A stretch of 64,000 nt of DNA from Pacificibacter marinus. GTDB lineage: Bacteria; Pseudomonadota; Alphaproteobacteria; Rhodobacterales; Rhodobacteraceae. The position numbers and the translations under genes were made by a program. The DNA lies in assembly GCF_900109555.1 (NCBI RefSeq), contig NZ_FNZV01000007.1:124001-188000 (forward strand), read 5' to 3'. Numbering within the stretch: position 1 is the first letter of the stretch; the number at the start of each line of letters is the position of its first letter. Under the pieces are notes generated by a model. That model made no database searches. It saw only the letters and a program-made list of their open reading frames with translations, and was not told the DNA's origin. Positions 1 through 10,189 of this stretch are shown one piece after another.

Positions 1-3000
1 TGGAAGCTGTCCGTAATAGATGTGAAAGTCGTATCAAAGTCAGATACATAGTTTACGCCTGTGCCGTTACCCAGCGCAGTCACCTGCGCCAAATCTTTGA
101 TCGTGGCATGGGTTGTGTTGTCAATAATGACGATGCCAACCGAAGCCCCGACACCCGCGCTACCGCCTACGCTGACGGAACCGACGAACGAGTCCACAGA
201 TGCAAAATCATTGGCAAGGACGGCCACGTCATCGCTGGCAAAGACGACGGCGCTTTCGCCGATACTTGCCGTTGTGGCGTTCTCGATGGTGTAAACAGCC
301 GCCGCACCCGCAAGGCCTGCGCTGCCACCGATACCGGCGCTGATCGCAATAATATTGGCCGCTTCGCCGCTCTGCGCGTTGACCAGCACATCGCTGGCCC
401 GCACCAAGGCATTATCGCCGATCGAGGCTGTCACCGTCTTGGTGATGACACCGACTCCAACCCCTGCGCCCGCACCCACGGAATTGCCGCCACCGACCGC
501 ACCAGGGTAGGTGTCGAGGGTGGAATTATCGGTGGCTGTAATCGCGATATCCCCGACCGTGCCAGATTGGCCGATCTGGGCGTAATCGCCGAGCAAGGCT
601 TCTGTTGTGGTGTCGAGGATAAAGATGCCCGCCCCCGCGCCAACACCGACTGATCCGCTTGACGCGCCACCAGCCACGGCAAAAGTTTGGCCCGTCTGGC
701 TTGCATTCGCGTCGATATTCAGCGCGCCAGCCTGTGTGATTTTCACCGCGTCCGCCGCACTTGTCCCGTTGGCAATCGCCGCACGGGTTACGTTTTCGAC
801 CGTCACGACCGAAGCCGCAGCCCCAATGCCGACGCTGCCGCCAACACCAAGACCACCCGCCACGCTCAGGGTGTCGAAATCATTGTTAGCTGTCAGCGAC
901 ACATCACCCGAGGCGGCAATTTGCACCCCAGTTCCAATTAATGCTTCGACATCGTTCTCAGAAACCAGAACCGTTGCAACACCGGCGATGCCGACGTTGC
1001 TCGCGCCCGCGGCGCTGACGCTGATGACATCAATGGATTGCGTCCCGCCTGCGGTAATATCCACTGCGGCGGCATCAACCAACTGTGTGTTGTCGGCAAG
1101 CTCGGCGGTGGTTTCACCGCTGTTGACGATCACCGAACTGGAAACCCCGACGCCGACCTTACTGCTGACAGCAACGCCGCCCGACAAAGCCTTGGCATCA
1201 AACGCATTATTGGCCGAAACGGTGACATTGTTGGCGCCCGCATCAATGGTGCTCGCAGCGGAGCTGGCCGGATTGTTCAAGCTTTTGCCAATGGCCGCAG
1301 ATGTTACATCTGAGAACACCATGACAGAGAACGAGCCTTGCACGGCGACTTTGCTGGACTGCGCGCCACCGATGGCCTCGGCGTAGTAGTTGCCCGTGCT
1401 AAACAGCGGTTGGCTGACGATGTTGGTTTGGAAGTCCTCGAGATCGGTGAAGGTGAACGGTACGGAGGGCGCTATTTCGGCATTGGTTGCTGCGACTTTG
1501 ACGCCACCAGAGGTGATCGCAGACCCTGCCCCGATATTGGCCGTATATTCGTTATCCGACACCACAACGGCGACAGATGCACCAATCCCCGCCTGCCCGC
1601 TTGAACGCGCAAGGCTGGTGGATTTCGCACTCATCCGACTGGAATTATCGGCCGTGACATTCACTGCGCTGACGCGGCTCGCGTTGCCAATCGTGACATT
1701 ATCGCCAATCGTGGCTGAGGTGGTTGTGTTGGATACATCAACCGCCAAGGCCCCCGCGACGCTGACTTTTTTCGACGAAGCCCCTGCAAAGGCGAGCGCG
1801 GATAGGCCATTGAGGAAGTCGGTTTTACCCGCAACCTGAGACATATTCTGGCTGGTCGCGGCGGTCACATTGACGGTGCCTGCGCGTGTCACGGTTGCAC
1901 CATCCGCGATGCTGGCCGTGGCGCTGTTGTTGGAAATGCTCAGAGCAACGCCCACAGCAACGCCGATATTCGCACCGGAAGCCGTGCCGTCACCGCTGGT
2001 CGCGATATTGGTGTCATTGGTGGCCGATACTGTCAGGTCGTTGGTCAATGAAACCGTCACATCGCTCAGTGTTGCGCTGACCGCGTCCTGTGCTGCAGCG
2101 ACGCCGACGGCGGCTGCGACAGTTACTTTGCTGCCGCCGTTGCCCGTTTTCTGGTCGGACCCTTCGGTCCCTTTTTGGTAGTTCTTGGTCTCGGACAGGC
2201 TCTGCGTGCTTTTCGCATCAGATGTTTCCGAGGCTTCTTTGTCTTTTCCGCCGCCCGCACTGGCTGTGGCGTAGGCCTCATAGCTGCGCGACGACGATGC
2301 CGTAATCGCAAGTGATGCTGCGGTCAGATCGCGGGCAAGCTCCGCCGATGTGACAGATGTGTTCTTTAAATCGGTCGCCTGAGCGCCATTGCCCGAGATG
2401 ACTGCAACAGCCGCGCCAACCCCAACTTTGCCGCCCTTGGCCTCGCCCGTGCCTGTCGCGGTGTTCTCGCCACTGCTGGTCGCGTCGATCACGACCGCGC
2501 CTGTGGTGGTGATCGCGTTGCCGGTCCCAATTCTGGCACTCGTCGTCACATCCAAAAGCGCCAATGCAACCACGGCGTCAATTGCAATGCCGCCCTCAGA
2601 TCCGGCTTTAGCTTCAGTCTCGGTCGAGACGTCAGAATTGGCGGTGACAGAAATGCCAGCGCCGTTGTTAAATGTCGCGCCGTCTTCGATTTCAGCCGTC
2701 GATGTGCTGGTAACGAGATTCAGCGCAACCGAGGCGCCGATGCCGACTTTGCCACCCGTGGTGAGGCTATCATCAAGCGGCGCAGCTTTCGCAGTCGCGA
2801 TCATCTGTTGATCGGCGGAAATGATTGAGGCGCCAGAACCAGCGTCAACAACCGAGGTGCCTGACACAGTGGCCGTGCTGGACGCGTCAATAAGATTCAG
2901 CGCCAATGCGCCTGCGATGCCGACCTTGGACCCACCCGCGCCAGACTTGGCGGTGGTGCTAAAGGTACTGACGTGTGGCGTGCCGGATGGCGCGGCCGTG

Positions 3001-6000
3001 AGGGCCGAAACCGTTACGCCATTAGCGGAATACGTTGCATTTCCAAGGCTTGCAACATTGGTCGACGTGATCGCATTGACCGCAGCAGCAGCCCCGATCG
3101 CGATCTGAGCGGCCGAAGCGCTGGCGTCAGAAGACACCGTGCCGTCAGTTCCGTTGGTTGCGCTGACCGTCAAACGACCGCCCGCTGAAATATCATGACC
3201 GTCTGACATCGCTGCGCTGACAGAAGATGTCACCACGTTCACGCCCACAGCGGCTGCGACCGAAAGCTTGCCTTCGCTAGACCCTGCAGAGTGATCTTGA
3301 TCCGATGTTTCTGTCGTTGCGGCTTGCTGGTCGGCATCGCCAACATTGCTGTCAGATTGCGTGGTTTTCGCAAAATCGAATTGGCCCGAGACCCTATCAT
3401 CGACAGTGCCTTCACCATCGGAGGATTCGTCGTTTTCATCGGCGGCTTCGGCACCTGCCGCACCAGCGGTTACTGTCAATGAACCTGTAGATGTTCCCGC
3501 AGCCGAGAATGTCACATCGCCAGTTGTCGCAGTGATCGAGCGGCCTGTTGAGACAACGACTTTATCGGTCACCAAAGCAAGCGAAAGCGCTACGCCAATG
3601 GCGGCTTTGTCGCCGACAGCTGTGGCAGATGCATCGGTTGTTTCTGTCGCCGTTTGTTCCGCGCTAACTTCAACCGAGTTGTTCACAGTCAACGTATTGA
3701 CATTGCTACCGATTGTAGCGCTTGACGTATTGGTCACGAGGGTGAGCGCAAGAACGGGAACGATAGACACCCCGCCCGCGGCACCCGCTTCGGCTGTGGT
3801 GATGATGTCATGCGCAGCGCTGGCCGATACGGTCAGATTGTCCGCATTTATCAATGTCACATTACCGCCGATTTTGGCGATGGCACGATTGCCGATGATG
3901 TTGATCGCGGCAGATGCGCCGATCCCGACAGTGCCGCCAACTGTGCCTGTAACTGGCAGAGCTTCGGCTGTCGTTTCCGTCTGGTTGTCAGCGGAAATCG
4001 ACACGTCGCCATGTAGCGCAACAGTGGAACCGTCTGCGATGCTGGCGATGCTTTGGGTGTCCACAAGGTTCAGACCAAGTGCGCCAGCGATGCCGATTTT
4101 GGACCCACCCGCGCCGGATGTTGCGCTGGCAAGATAAGTATCTTTGCGCGTTGCGGTGCTGGCCGAATTGGCTGCGAGTGCTGCGACGTCCAGTTTATTG
4201 GCGGAGATCACAAGACTGCCAACGTCATGGCTGGCCGCACCAAGTGTGGCATCGTTGCGCGTGTGAACCACGTTCACAGAGACCGCAGCACCAATTCCGA
4301 TTTGCGCCTGCGCGCCCTCTTCACCAACGGCGGAGGCCGTGGTGGTGGCAAGGCCATCAGTATTGCTGGCGGAAAGAATTTTTAGTGTACCCGTGGGCGA
4401 AGAAATATTTATAGCATTGGGAACGCTGGACGAAACGGTGGCATTCTGGATGTTGACAGCAACGGCGGCTGCGACCGTGACCTTGCCCTCTTCGGTTTCA
4501 GCCGAGTGATCGTCGGCGGCTGCCGCATCAGTGTCGCCTTGCTGCTCGCTATCGCCGACACCTGCATCGCTTTGCTGGCCGCGCGCACTGGTAAGACGGT
4601 TGTCGACGGTATCATCCACGGTGGCATCTTGGCCCGCTTCTGCATCGCCACTATCATCGGCGGCTGCTCCGCCAGACGCGCTGGCCTCAGCAGTCAATGT
4701 GCCCAGAGATGCGCCCGCTGCAGCAAGCGTGACATCACCCCCTGCAGAGATGTCGCGACGCGTGGTCGCGGTAACAGTATCGTTGACAAGGCTCAGCGCC
4801 AATGCGGCACCGATGGCTGCTGTGCCGCCTGCTGCCTGACCTTTGGCCGAGGTTGTTGTGGTCGCCTGTTGGGACGCCGAAATCGTGATGTTACCCGTGG
4901 CCGTGACGCCCGCTGCAAGAGAACCAAGTTCCGCCGTGGTTGTGTTGTTGATCATCGACAAGGCCACCACTGGCGTGATCGAAATCCCGCCCTCGGACCC
5001 AGCTTCGGCGGTGGTCGTCACCTCATGCACAGAGGTTGCAGACAGGGTAATGTTGCTCGCGCCCGTGAGCACAGCGTCATCGCCCAGTGTGGCGGTCGAA
5101 CGGTTGGCAATGATGTTCAACGCCACAGATGCGCCGACGCCAACTTTGCCGCCAGCAGCGCCGGTTTCATCCGGTATGGCGGTCGCGGTGGTATTGGTCT
5201 GGTTGTCGCTCGCCAACGTCAGGTCGCCGCCCGTCAATGTGACAGTCGCGCCGTCTGCGATGGAAGCCTGACTTTGTGTATCGACAAGGTTCAGCGCAAG
5301 CGATCCCGCAAGACCTATGTTCGACCCGCCCGCACCCGAAGTGGCGCTGGCAAGATAGGTGTCAGTGGCAGCCGTCGCAGGATCTCCGGCGATCAGTTTG
5401 GCGACATCGAGCTTAAGAGCTGACACATTAATTGAGCTGGCAATGATCGCACCATTGCCCAAGGTGGCGTCATTATTGGTGTGAACCACGTTCACGGCGA
5501 CGGCAGCGCCAATACCGACAGCGGCAGGTGCGTCGCCAACGGCGGTCCCGTCAGAAGTGACACTTGCTGTCGTATTGTTCGAGGTCGCGACGGTGAGCAC
5601 ACCACCCGCAGTGATGTTCTTGCCATCAGGCACGCCAGCAGACACCGAAGAGGACTGGACATTAACGCCAACGGCCGCTGCGACAGTGACTTTACCAGCG
5701 CCTTCGCCCGTTGAGGCAGACCGCCCGCTTTCGTCCGTCGCGCCATCGGCACTGGCTTGCTGTTGATCGGCATCGCCGACGTCAGCGCTGTCTTGTTGAT
5801 CCGAGGCGTGGGTCAGATTGCTGGTGACCGTTGCGTCGACTGTGCTGTCTTGTCCAGCAGCCGCATCGCCGTCCGCGTCGGCAGCTTCACTGCCACTGGC
5901 GCTTGCTGTTGCCTCAAGCGTGTTCAGCGAGGCCCCCCAGCTGCGCAGAGTCACGTTGTTGGCGGCGTTCAGATCGCGCAGCGTTGTGGCCGAAACTGTG

Positions 6001-9000
6001 TCGTTGACAAGTGCGACAGCAACCGCCGCACCAATCGCCGCTTTGCTGCCAGCCGCGATCCCAGAAGCGGTGGTCTCTTCGGTCGCCTTCTGGCTTGCCA
6101 AGACATTGATATCGCCCGAAGACTGCTGGGCTGTCGCACTTGTGCCAAGCTGTGCCGTGGTGGTGTTATTCACAAGCGAAAGCGCCAGCGCTGGCGTAAT
6201 GGAAATTCCGCCGCTTGAGCCTGCTTCGGCTTTGGTCGTGATCTCGTGGATGGATGCCGCCGAGAGCGTAATCGAGCCAGGAGTTGTCAGTGCAGTTCCA
6301 TTCGCAACCGTCGCGGTTGTGCGGTTCGCTACGATGTTTATCGCTACCGATGCGCCGACGCCGACCTTGCCAGTGGCCCCTGTCGTGTCAGGGAGCGCTT
6401 CTGTTGAGGACACGGATTCGTCGCTTGCCGAAATGGTGACATCGCCGCCAGAAATCGCCACTGGCGCTGAGGCGCTGATGGTGGCTTGGCTTTGCGTATC
6501 GACCAAGTTCACAGCCAGTGATCCAGCGACCCCGACGTTTGTCCCGCCAGCGCCTGATGTCGCTTTGGTGGTAAAGCTGTTGCTACCGCCCGCAGACATT
6601 GCTGCAGAGACAGCTAGGCTACCCGTTGAGATGCCCTGCCCGCCCAAAGTCGCATCGTTGCGCACTTTGGCGATGTTAATGCCGACAGCAACGCCGACGC
6701 CGACAGTTGAATCAACCGCCGAGCCATCCGCTGTGACAGCAGCAATGTTAGAGGTCAGTGTATTGATCGAGGCGGTGCCGGAAATATCAGACGCACGCCC
6801 TGAATCCATCGTTGCCGTGGTGGTCGATGTCAGGTCGGAAATCGCGAGAGCGCCGACGACAGAAACCTGCCCCTCGGATGTGCTTGCAGCCGATTGATAG
6901 TTCGGATCGTTCAGATAGGTGTCCGCTTCGCTGCCGGCTTGCGGCTCGGATGCGCCACCTGCGGCGGCAGCGGCATTGGCCACGATATCTGTTGTTGTCG
7001 TGGCATCTAGTGACAGGCTGGCGGCGTTGATATAGCCCATGCCGTCCACTTTGGCTGTCGTGGTCGCACTGACCACGCTGACCGCGACACTGGCGCCATA
7101 GGCAGCAGCAATCGGCGTTGCGTCAGCATGGCTCGTGACCGTGTTGGTCGCGCCAAGGCTCACATTGCCGGAAATTGTCAATTCGGCGTCACCGACGTGT
7201 GTGGTTGCCGCACTCGTCACTGTCGACACTGCGACAGCGCCATCCGCTTTCGAATTTGCGGGCACAAGTGATTTGGTCGAAATTTGGGTATCAGCCGTCG
7301 CAACGGAAGACAGGTTTGCGCTCGTCGCCTGAATAACGGCACCGCCGATCACATCAACCGACGCGTTCACGTTGGTGACCACAACGCCAATCGGCAGGTT
7401 TGCAGAAGACGCGGCAGTCGACGCTGTCGCTGTTGCTGTCAACGCGCCAGACGCGGTGATCTGACCGCCATTGATAGAGACCGACGCATTCGCTGTTGGC
7501 AAAGAGGCGATGATTGTCAAAGGGGCGGCAGTAGACGTCGCAAGTAAATTCACATCGCCGCCACGGATTTCGCCACCAATAGAAATCTGCGCCGTGCCGT
7601 CGGTTTTTGTCGCAATAAGACTCACAGTTCCTGCCGTACCGCCACCAACCGCTGCCGCGTTCAGCAAACCACCCGCCGCAACACTCAGTATCGGCGCGGT
7701 TAAGGTGATATCACCAGAAGCGCCGCCTGAGAGGGTCGTGTCGATGCTACCACCAGCTTCGATAGAGATTGAATTGTCGGCCAAAATCGACACGTTCACA
7801 CCGCCTGAGGCTATCGAATTGCCTGCGGTGATGGTCACATCAATCGGGTCAATCAAAAGCGTGCCGCCATGTCCGGCATCAGACAGCAGGTCAAGAATAA
7901 CCCCGCCAATTACGGCATGTTTCCCGCTCAGTTCAACAAACCCGCCAGCGCCGGTTCCCGCGCCATGCGCCGAAATAACTGCGCCAGTTTGGGCGAACAG
8001 CGAGCTTCCCGCATAGACGACAATCGTGCCGCCGATACCGGATGCACCTTCGCCATCAGCGCTCAGTTTTGCGGTCGAGGCGATGGTGGTGTCGCCACCG
8101 GATGTGATGTTGATCTTGCCGCCCTGCCCACTTGGGCTTGCCTCAACACGGACTTGCCCCCTGACATTGGCATGGCCCGCAGCGACGATCGAGATCACGC
8201 CATTACGGCTGACCATAGCGCCGCCTTCGACCATGCCCGTGGAATTTACCGTGGCTTGGAATTTTTGTCTCTGTGTCAGATCGTTAGCGGTCACATGCGC
8301 GCCGCTTGCACCCGTCAGCGTCACGTTTTGGCCATCTAGGGTAATGCCGTCTTTGGCGTTGATCTGGCCAGAGATGACAATCGACCCATCAGCCGAAATC
8401 GGGATTTCGCCACGCATCAATTTGCCTGCCGCAGCATGGTTGATGGTGCCGTCTGCGCCAATCACAGATTCGAGGAACTCGTCGGTGGGGGTATTTACTG
8501 TCAGCGAGCCGACGTTGACCACGCCGGTCTTGCCCACAATAAAGCCGTGGGAATCCGAGAAATAGACGTTCCCTCCGATATCGCCGTTTTTGTAGGAATT
8601 GAGGATGCCATCAATGACGACTGGCCCGCCGCGCACGATATTGACGAGGTTGTCAGTCGCTGTCGGCAGGTAAAGATTTACCGTATTACCAACGGCCTGC
8701 TCAAAGCGGGTGAACGAGTTATATCCGGTGTTGTTAGAGATCGTGCTGGTGGTAATTCCGGTCTGGTTACCGTTAACAGTTATCGTCGTATTGGTCCGGC
8801 CATCGGTGACAATGTTGTTGCCTGCAGGCACCGAGGCACCCGCGTCTTGTGCATGCACAGCGAGGGGGCCACTGACTGCAGCAAGGGCGGCAAATGCGAA
8901 TGTACTGGCCCCCAATCGCAAGTTTGCGGTCAGCGTTCGCCGCCCCCTTAGGGATCCATGTGAAAAATCGACCAACCGCAGGGCAAGGCCTTGCGGTTGA

Positions 9001-9035
9001 AGGTTGGATTTACCACGATGGATCCGCTTTGACAT
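1..9035 (-). CDS. Giant repetitive filamentous adhesin (LktA/filamentous haemagglutinin type), 3' end outside window
   Basis: The reading frame starting with ATG at 9035 stays open in every part I translated down to base 1, so about 3,011 codons are visible and the C-terminus lies outside. Residues 1-63 form a long signal region (basic N-part, hydrophobic 41-60, VHAQ cleavage-like site), as in two-partner-secretion exoproteins. Residues about 66-420 are a non-repetitive beta-rich TPS-like domain (motifs such as TDGRTNTTITVNGNQTGI and FSDSHGFIVGKTGVVNVGSL). Beyond about 690 the protein consists of modules of about 65 residues of the type GG..VGVGA.V.VN.V.N.T.A.IG, arranged in higher-order repeats of about 400 residues separated by acidic Gln/Ser/Asp linkers. 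Predicted role: outer-membrane-exported surface adhesion. No TpsB partner is present here. The family call follows the N-terminus; the function is inferred. Confidence 0.85.
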   Translation of the reverse strand, partial: MSKRIHRGKSNLQPQGLALRLVDFSHGSLRGRRTLTANLRLGASTFAFAALAAVSGPLAVHAQDAGASVPAGNNIVTDGRTNTTITVNGNQTGITTSTISNNTGYNSFTRFEQAVGNTVNLYLPTATDNLVNIVRGGPVVIDGILNSYKNGDIGGNVYFSDSHGFIVGKTGVVNVGSLTVNTPTDEFLESVIGADGTINHAAAGKLMRGEIPISADGSIVISGQINAKDGITLDGQNVTLTGASGAHVTANDLTQRQKFQATVNSTGMVEGGAMVSRNGVISIVAAGHANVRGQVRVEASPSGQGGKINITSGGDTTIASTAKLSADGEGASGIGGTIVVYAGSSLFAQTGAVISAHGAGTGAGGFVELSGKHAVIGGVILDLLSDAGHGGTLLIDPIDVTITAGNSIASGGVNVSILADNSISIEAGGSIDTTLSGGASGDITLTAPILSVAAGGLLNAAAVGGGTAGTVSLIATKTDGTAQISIGGEIRGGDVNLLATSTAAPLTIIASLPTANASVSINGGQITASGALTATATASTAASSANLPIGVVVTNVNASVDVIGGAVIQATSANLSSVATADTQISTKSLVPANSKADGAVAVSTVTSAATTHVGDAELTISGNVSLGATNTVTSHADATPIAAAYGASVAVSVVSATTTAKVDGMGYINAASLSLDATTTTDIVANAAAAAGGASEPQAGSEADTYLNDPNYQSAASTSEGQVSVVGALAISDLTSTTTATMDSGRASDISGTASINTLTSNIAAVTADGSAVDSTVGVGVAVGINIAKVRNDATLGGQGISTGSLAVSAAMSAGGSNSFTTKATSGAGGTNVGVAGSLAVNLVDTQSQATISASAPVAISGGDVTISASDESVSSTEALPDTTGATGKVGVGASVAINIVANRTTATVANGTALTTPGSITLSAASIHEITTKAEAGSSGGISITPALALSLVNNTTTAQLGTSATAQQSSGDINVLASQKATEETTASGIAAGSKAAIGAAVAVALVNDTVSATTLRDLNAANNVTLRSWGASLNTLEATASASGSEAADADGDAAAGQDSTVDATVTSNLTHASDQQDSADVGDADQQQASADGATDESGRSASTGEGAGKVTVAAAVGVNVQSSSVSAGVPDGKNITAGGVLTVATSNNTTASVTSDGTAVGDAPAAVGIGAAVAVNVVHTNNDATLGNGAIIASSINVSALKLDVAKLIAGDPATAATDTYLASATSGAGGSNIGLAGSLALNLVDTQSQASIADGATVTLTGGDLTLASDNQTNTTATAIPDETGAAGGKVGVGASVALNIIANRSTATLGDDAVLTGASNITLSATSVHEVTTTAEAGSEGGISITPVVALSMINNTTTAELGSLAAGVTATGNITISASQQATTTTSAKGQAAGGTAAIGAALALSLVNDTVTATTRRDISAGGDVTLAAAGASLGTLTAEASASGGAAADDSGDAEAGQDATVDDTVDNRLTSARGQQSDAGVGDSEQQGDTDAAAADDHSAETEEGKVTVAAAVAVNIQNATVSSSVPNAINISSPTGTLKILSASNTDGLATTTASAVGEEGAQAQIGIGAAVSVNVVHTRNDATLGAASHDVGSLVISANKLDVAALAANSASTATRKDTYLASATSGAGGSKIGIAGALGLNLVDTQSIASIADGSTVALHGDVSISADNQTETTAEALPVTGTVGGTVGIGASAAINIIGNRAIAKIGGNVTLINADNLTVSASAAHDIITTAEAGAAGGVSIVPVLALTLVTNTSSATIGSNVNTLTVNNSVEVSAEQTATETTDASATAVGDKAAIGVALSLALVTDKVVVSTGRSITATTGDVTFSAAGTSTGSLTVTAGAAGAEAADENDESSDGEGTVDDRVSGQFDFAKTTQSDSNVGDADQQAATTETSDQDHSAGSSEGKLSVAAAVGVNVVTSSVSAAMSDGHDISAGGRLTVSATNGTDGTVSSDASASAAQIAIGAAAAVNAITSTNVASLGNATYSANGVTVSALTAAPSGTPHVSTFSTTAKSGAGGSKVGIAGALALNLIDASSTATVSGTSVVDAGSGASIISADQQMIATAKAAPLDDSLTTGGKVGIGASVALNLVTSTSTAEIEDGATFNNGAGISVTANSDVSTETEAKAGSEGGIAIDAVVALALLDVTTSARIGTGNAITTTGAVVIDATSSGENTATGTGEAKGGKVGVGAAVAVISGNGAQATDLKNTSVTSAELARDLTAASLAITASSSRSYEAYATASAGGGKDKEASETSDAKSTQSLSETKNYQKGTEGSDQKTGNGGSKVTVAAAVGVAAAQDAVSATLSDVTVSLTNDLTVSATNDTNIATSGDGTASGANIGVAVGVALSISNNSATASIADGATVTRAGTVNVTAATSQNMSQVAGKTDFLNGLSALAFAGASSKKVSVAGALAVDVSNTTTSATIGDNVTIGNASRVSAVNVTADNSSRMSAKSTSLARSSGQAGIGASVAVVVSDNEYTANIGAGSAITSGGVKVAATNAEIAPSVPFTFTDLEDFQTNIVSQPLFSTGNYYAEAIGGAQSSKVAVQGSFSVMVFSDVTSAAIGKSLNNPASSAASTIDAGANNVTVSANNAFDAKALSGGVAVSSKVGVGVSSSVIVNSGETTAELADNTQLVDAAAVDITAGGTQSIDVISVSAAGASNVGIAGVATVLVSENDVEALIGTGVQIAASGDVSLTANNDFDTLSVAGGLGVGGSVGIGAAASVVTVENVTRAAIANGTSAADAVKITQAGALNIDANASQTGQTFAVAGGASSGSVGVGAGAGIFILDTTTEALLGDYAQIGQSGTVGDIAITATDNSTLDTYPGAVGGGNSVGAGAGVGVGVITKTVTASIGDNALVRASDVLVNAQSGEAANIIAISAGIGGSAGLAGAAAVYTIENATTASIGESAVVFASDDVAVLANDFASVDSFVGSVSVGGSAGVGASVGIVIIDNTTHATIKDLAQVTALGNGTGVNYVSDFDTTFTSITDSF

Positions 9036-9736
9036 TAGAATGATCCTTCAGGAAGGGTGAAAATATCAGGGGTATCGGGGTCGGAAGAGTACAGCAAATC
9101 AAGGCTGGCGGGGGTCAGCGTATTGCGACCATCCTCGCCCGTCGTGAACGCGCCTTGCAAAAGCAGTAGCGTCGCGTGATTCTCAGCGTCAGCGCCACGG
9201 AACATCAAAATTCCGTTCGGGAGCGCTACGTTGGTTTTAACCGTGTCGGGCACATAGCCCTCGGTCATAAAATGGGTCCGCAGCACGTCGCCGTTGTCAT
9301 ACAACATCTTTGCGGTCACTTCTGGATCGGTCTTGGTGCTCCATGTGGCGCCCACTTGGATCAACGTCTTGCTCTCGTATCCGAAGACATAAGAAACTTG
9401 GGCAGTCCCACCATCCAAGATTAGGTTTGGCACAGCAACGGTCAAAATCTGGGTCCGCTCAACCGCGTTTTCACCAGACTGAATGCCGTCATCCTTGATC
9501 TCGAAGTCGGCCAAAATGGCGGCGCGCACCGCGTCTTGGTCCATCCCGAACTTGGCAGAACGGAACCCGTCGACCACGACCAGCGGGGTCATGCCCTCAG
9601 CCGCGGTATCGCCAGCAACAGTCGCCGCTGCAGACTGTGAAAACGCAGGCGCGATTGGTCCAGTTAAAACCAAGACAGCCACACCAAACGAACTCATCAG
9701 GCGCTGGACGACGGGGAAAGTGGGGCGAAGCGACAT
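9035..9736 (-). CDS. Exported protein of unknown function, overlapping the adhesin start
   Basis: A 233-residue protein that I do not recognise. The start at 9736 is chosen because GAGAGGAA lies just upstream and because it gives a clean signal peptide (MSLRPTFPVVQRLM, hydrophobic stretch about 15-30, cut near AFSQS). An upstream in-frame start would add 30 residues lacking these qualities. The mature part is acidic and beta-rich with no Cys or metal motif. Its TAA overlaps the ATG of the giant adhesin by one base (TAATG), so the two are probably co-transcribed and translationally coupled. A periplasmic role in export or anchoring of the adhesin is a reasonable inference but nothing in the sequence proves it. 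Confidence 0.75.
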   Translation of the reverse strand: MSLRPTFPVVQRLMSSFGVAVLVLTGPIAPAFSQSAAATVAGDTAAEGMTPLVVVDGFRSAKFGMDQDAVRAAILADFEIKDDGIQSGENAVERTQILTVAVPNLILDGGTAQVSYVFGYESKTLIQVGATWSTKTDPEVTAKMLYDNGDVLRTHFMTEGYVPDTVKTNVALPNGILMFRGADAENHATLLLLQGAFTTGEDGRNTLTPASLDLLYSSDPDTPDIFTLPEGSF

Positions 9737-10189
9737 AGTATTCCTCTCACGTGGAAGTGTGTGCTTCGAACAGATCAATCCGATATCAGCCTTAATATTA
9801 GCGGCATAATCAAAAATAACTTTCAAACGCAGACACGAAAAAACAGCAGTTTCCCAAATAACCCACAGCCCACTGGGAACAATTATTCGACCGAGGTATC
9901 AAAGCTAAAAATTAAATAATATCTTATAATTGGCGCAAGAGCTAACACAGTTAACGTCACGTTAATAGATAAATTTTAAATTGCACCCCCAGTATTTCAA
10001 ACACGCAATTAAATGACACTGAGGCCGATTTGGACAGGTTGGTAAACGATGCTATGAACCAAACGCGTCTTTTGCTAAACAACCCCCGAAACGTAACGGC
10101 GCAAGACGCCCATCAAGTTTACGAAGCCTCACTTTAATCTGCCGCCCTTTTCGCAAAGGGGGCGCTTTATACATAAGGAAGACGCTCTT
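9737..10189. promoter_or_regulatory. Divergent intergenic region between adhesin operon and gabD
   Basis: An AT-rich non-coding region of 453 bases serving divergent genes. It holds a CtrA-type half-site pair (listed separately). Just before gabD there is an imperfect hairpin of the CGCCC/GGGCG type at about 10141-10165, followed by the gabD ribosome site AAGGAAG at about 10174-10180. No ORF or RNA gene is apparent. Confidence 0.5.
9951..9965. promoter_or_regulatory. Candidate CtrA binding site TTAA-N7-TTAA
   Basis: The sequence TTAACGTCACGTTAA matches the full alphaproteobacterial CtrA consensus TTAA-N7-TTAA exactly. It lies about 215 bases upstream of the 9736 start and 225 bases upstream of gabD. 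CtrA is known to control surface and motility genes in this order; binding here is inferred from the match alone. Confidence 0.35.

Noticed and set aside
61-8565. Many plus-strand open frames of 60-360 codons over the first 8.5 kb
   Set aside because: They are antisense to the continuous minus-strand adhesin frame; their Ala/Thr/Pro-rich repetitive content mirrors the adhesin repeats in the wrong strand.
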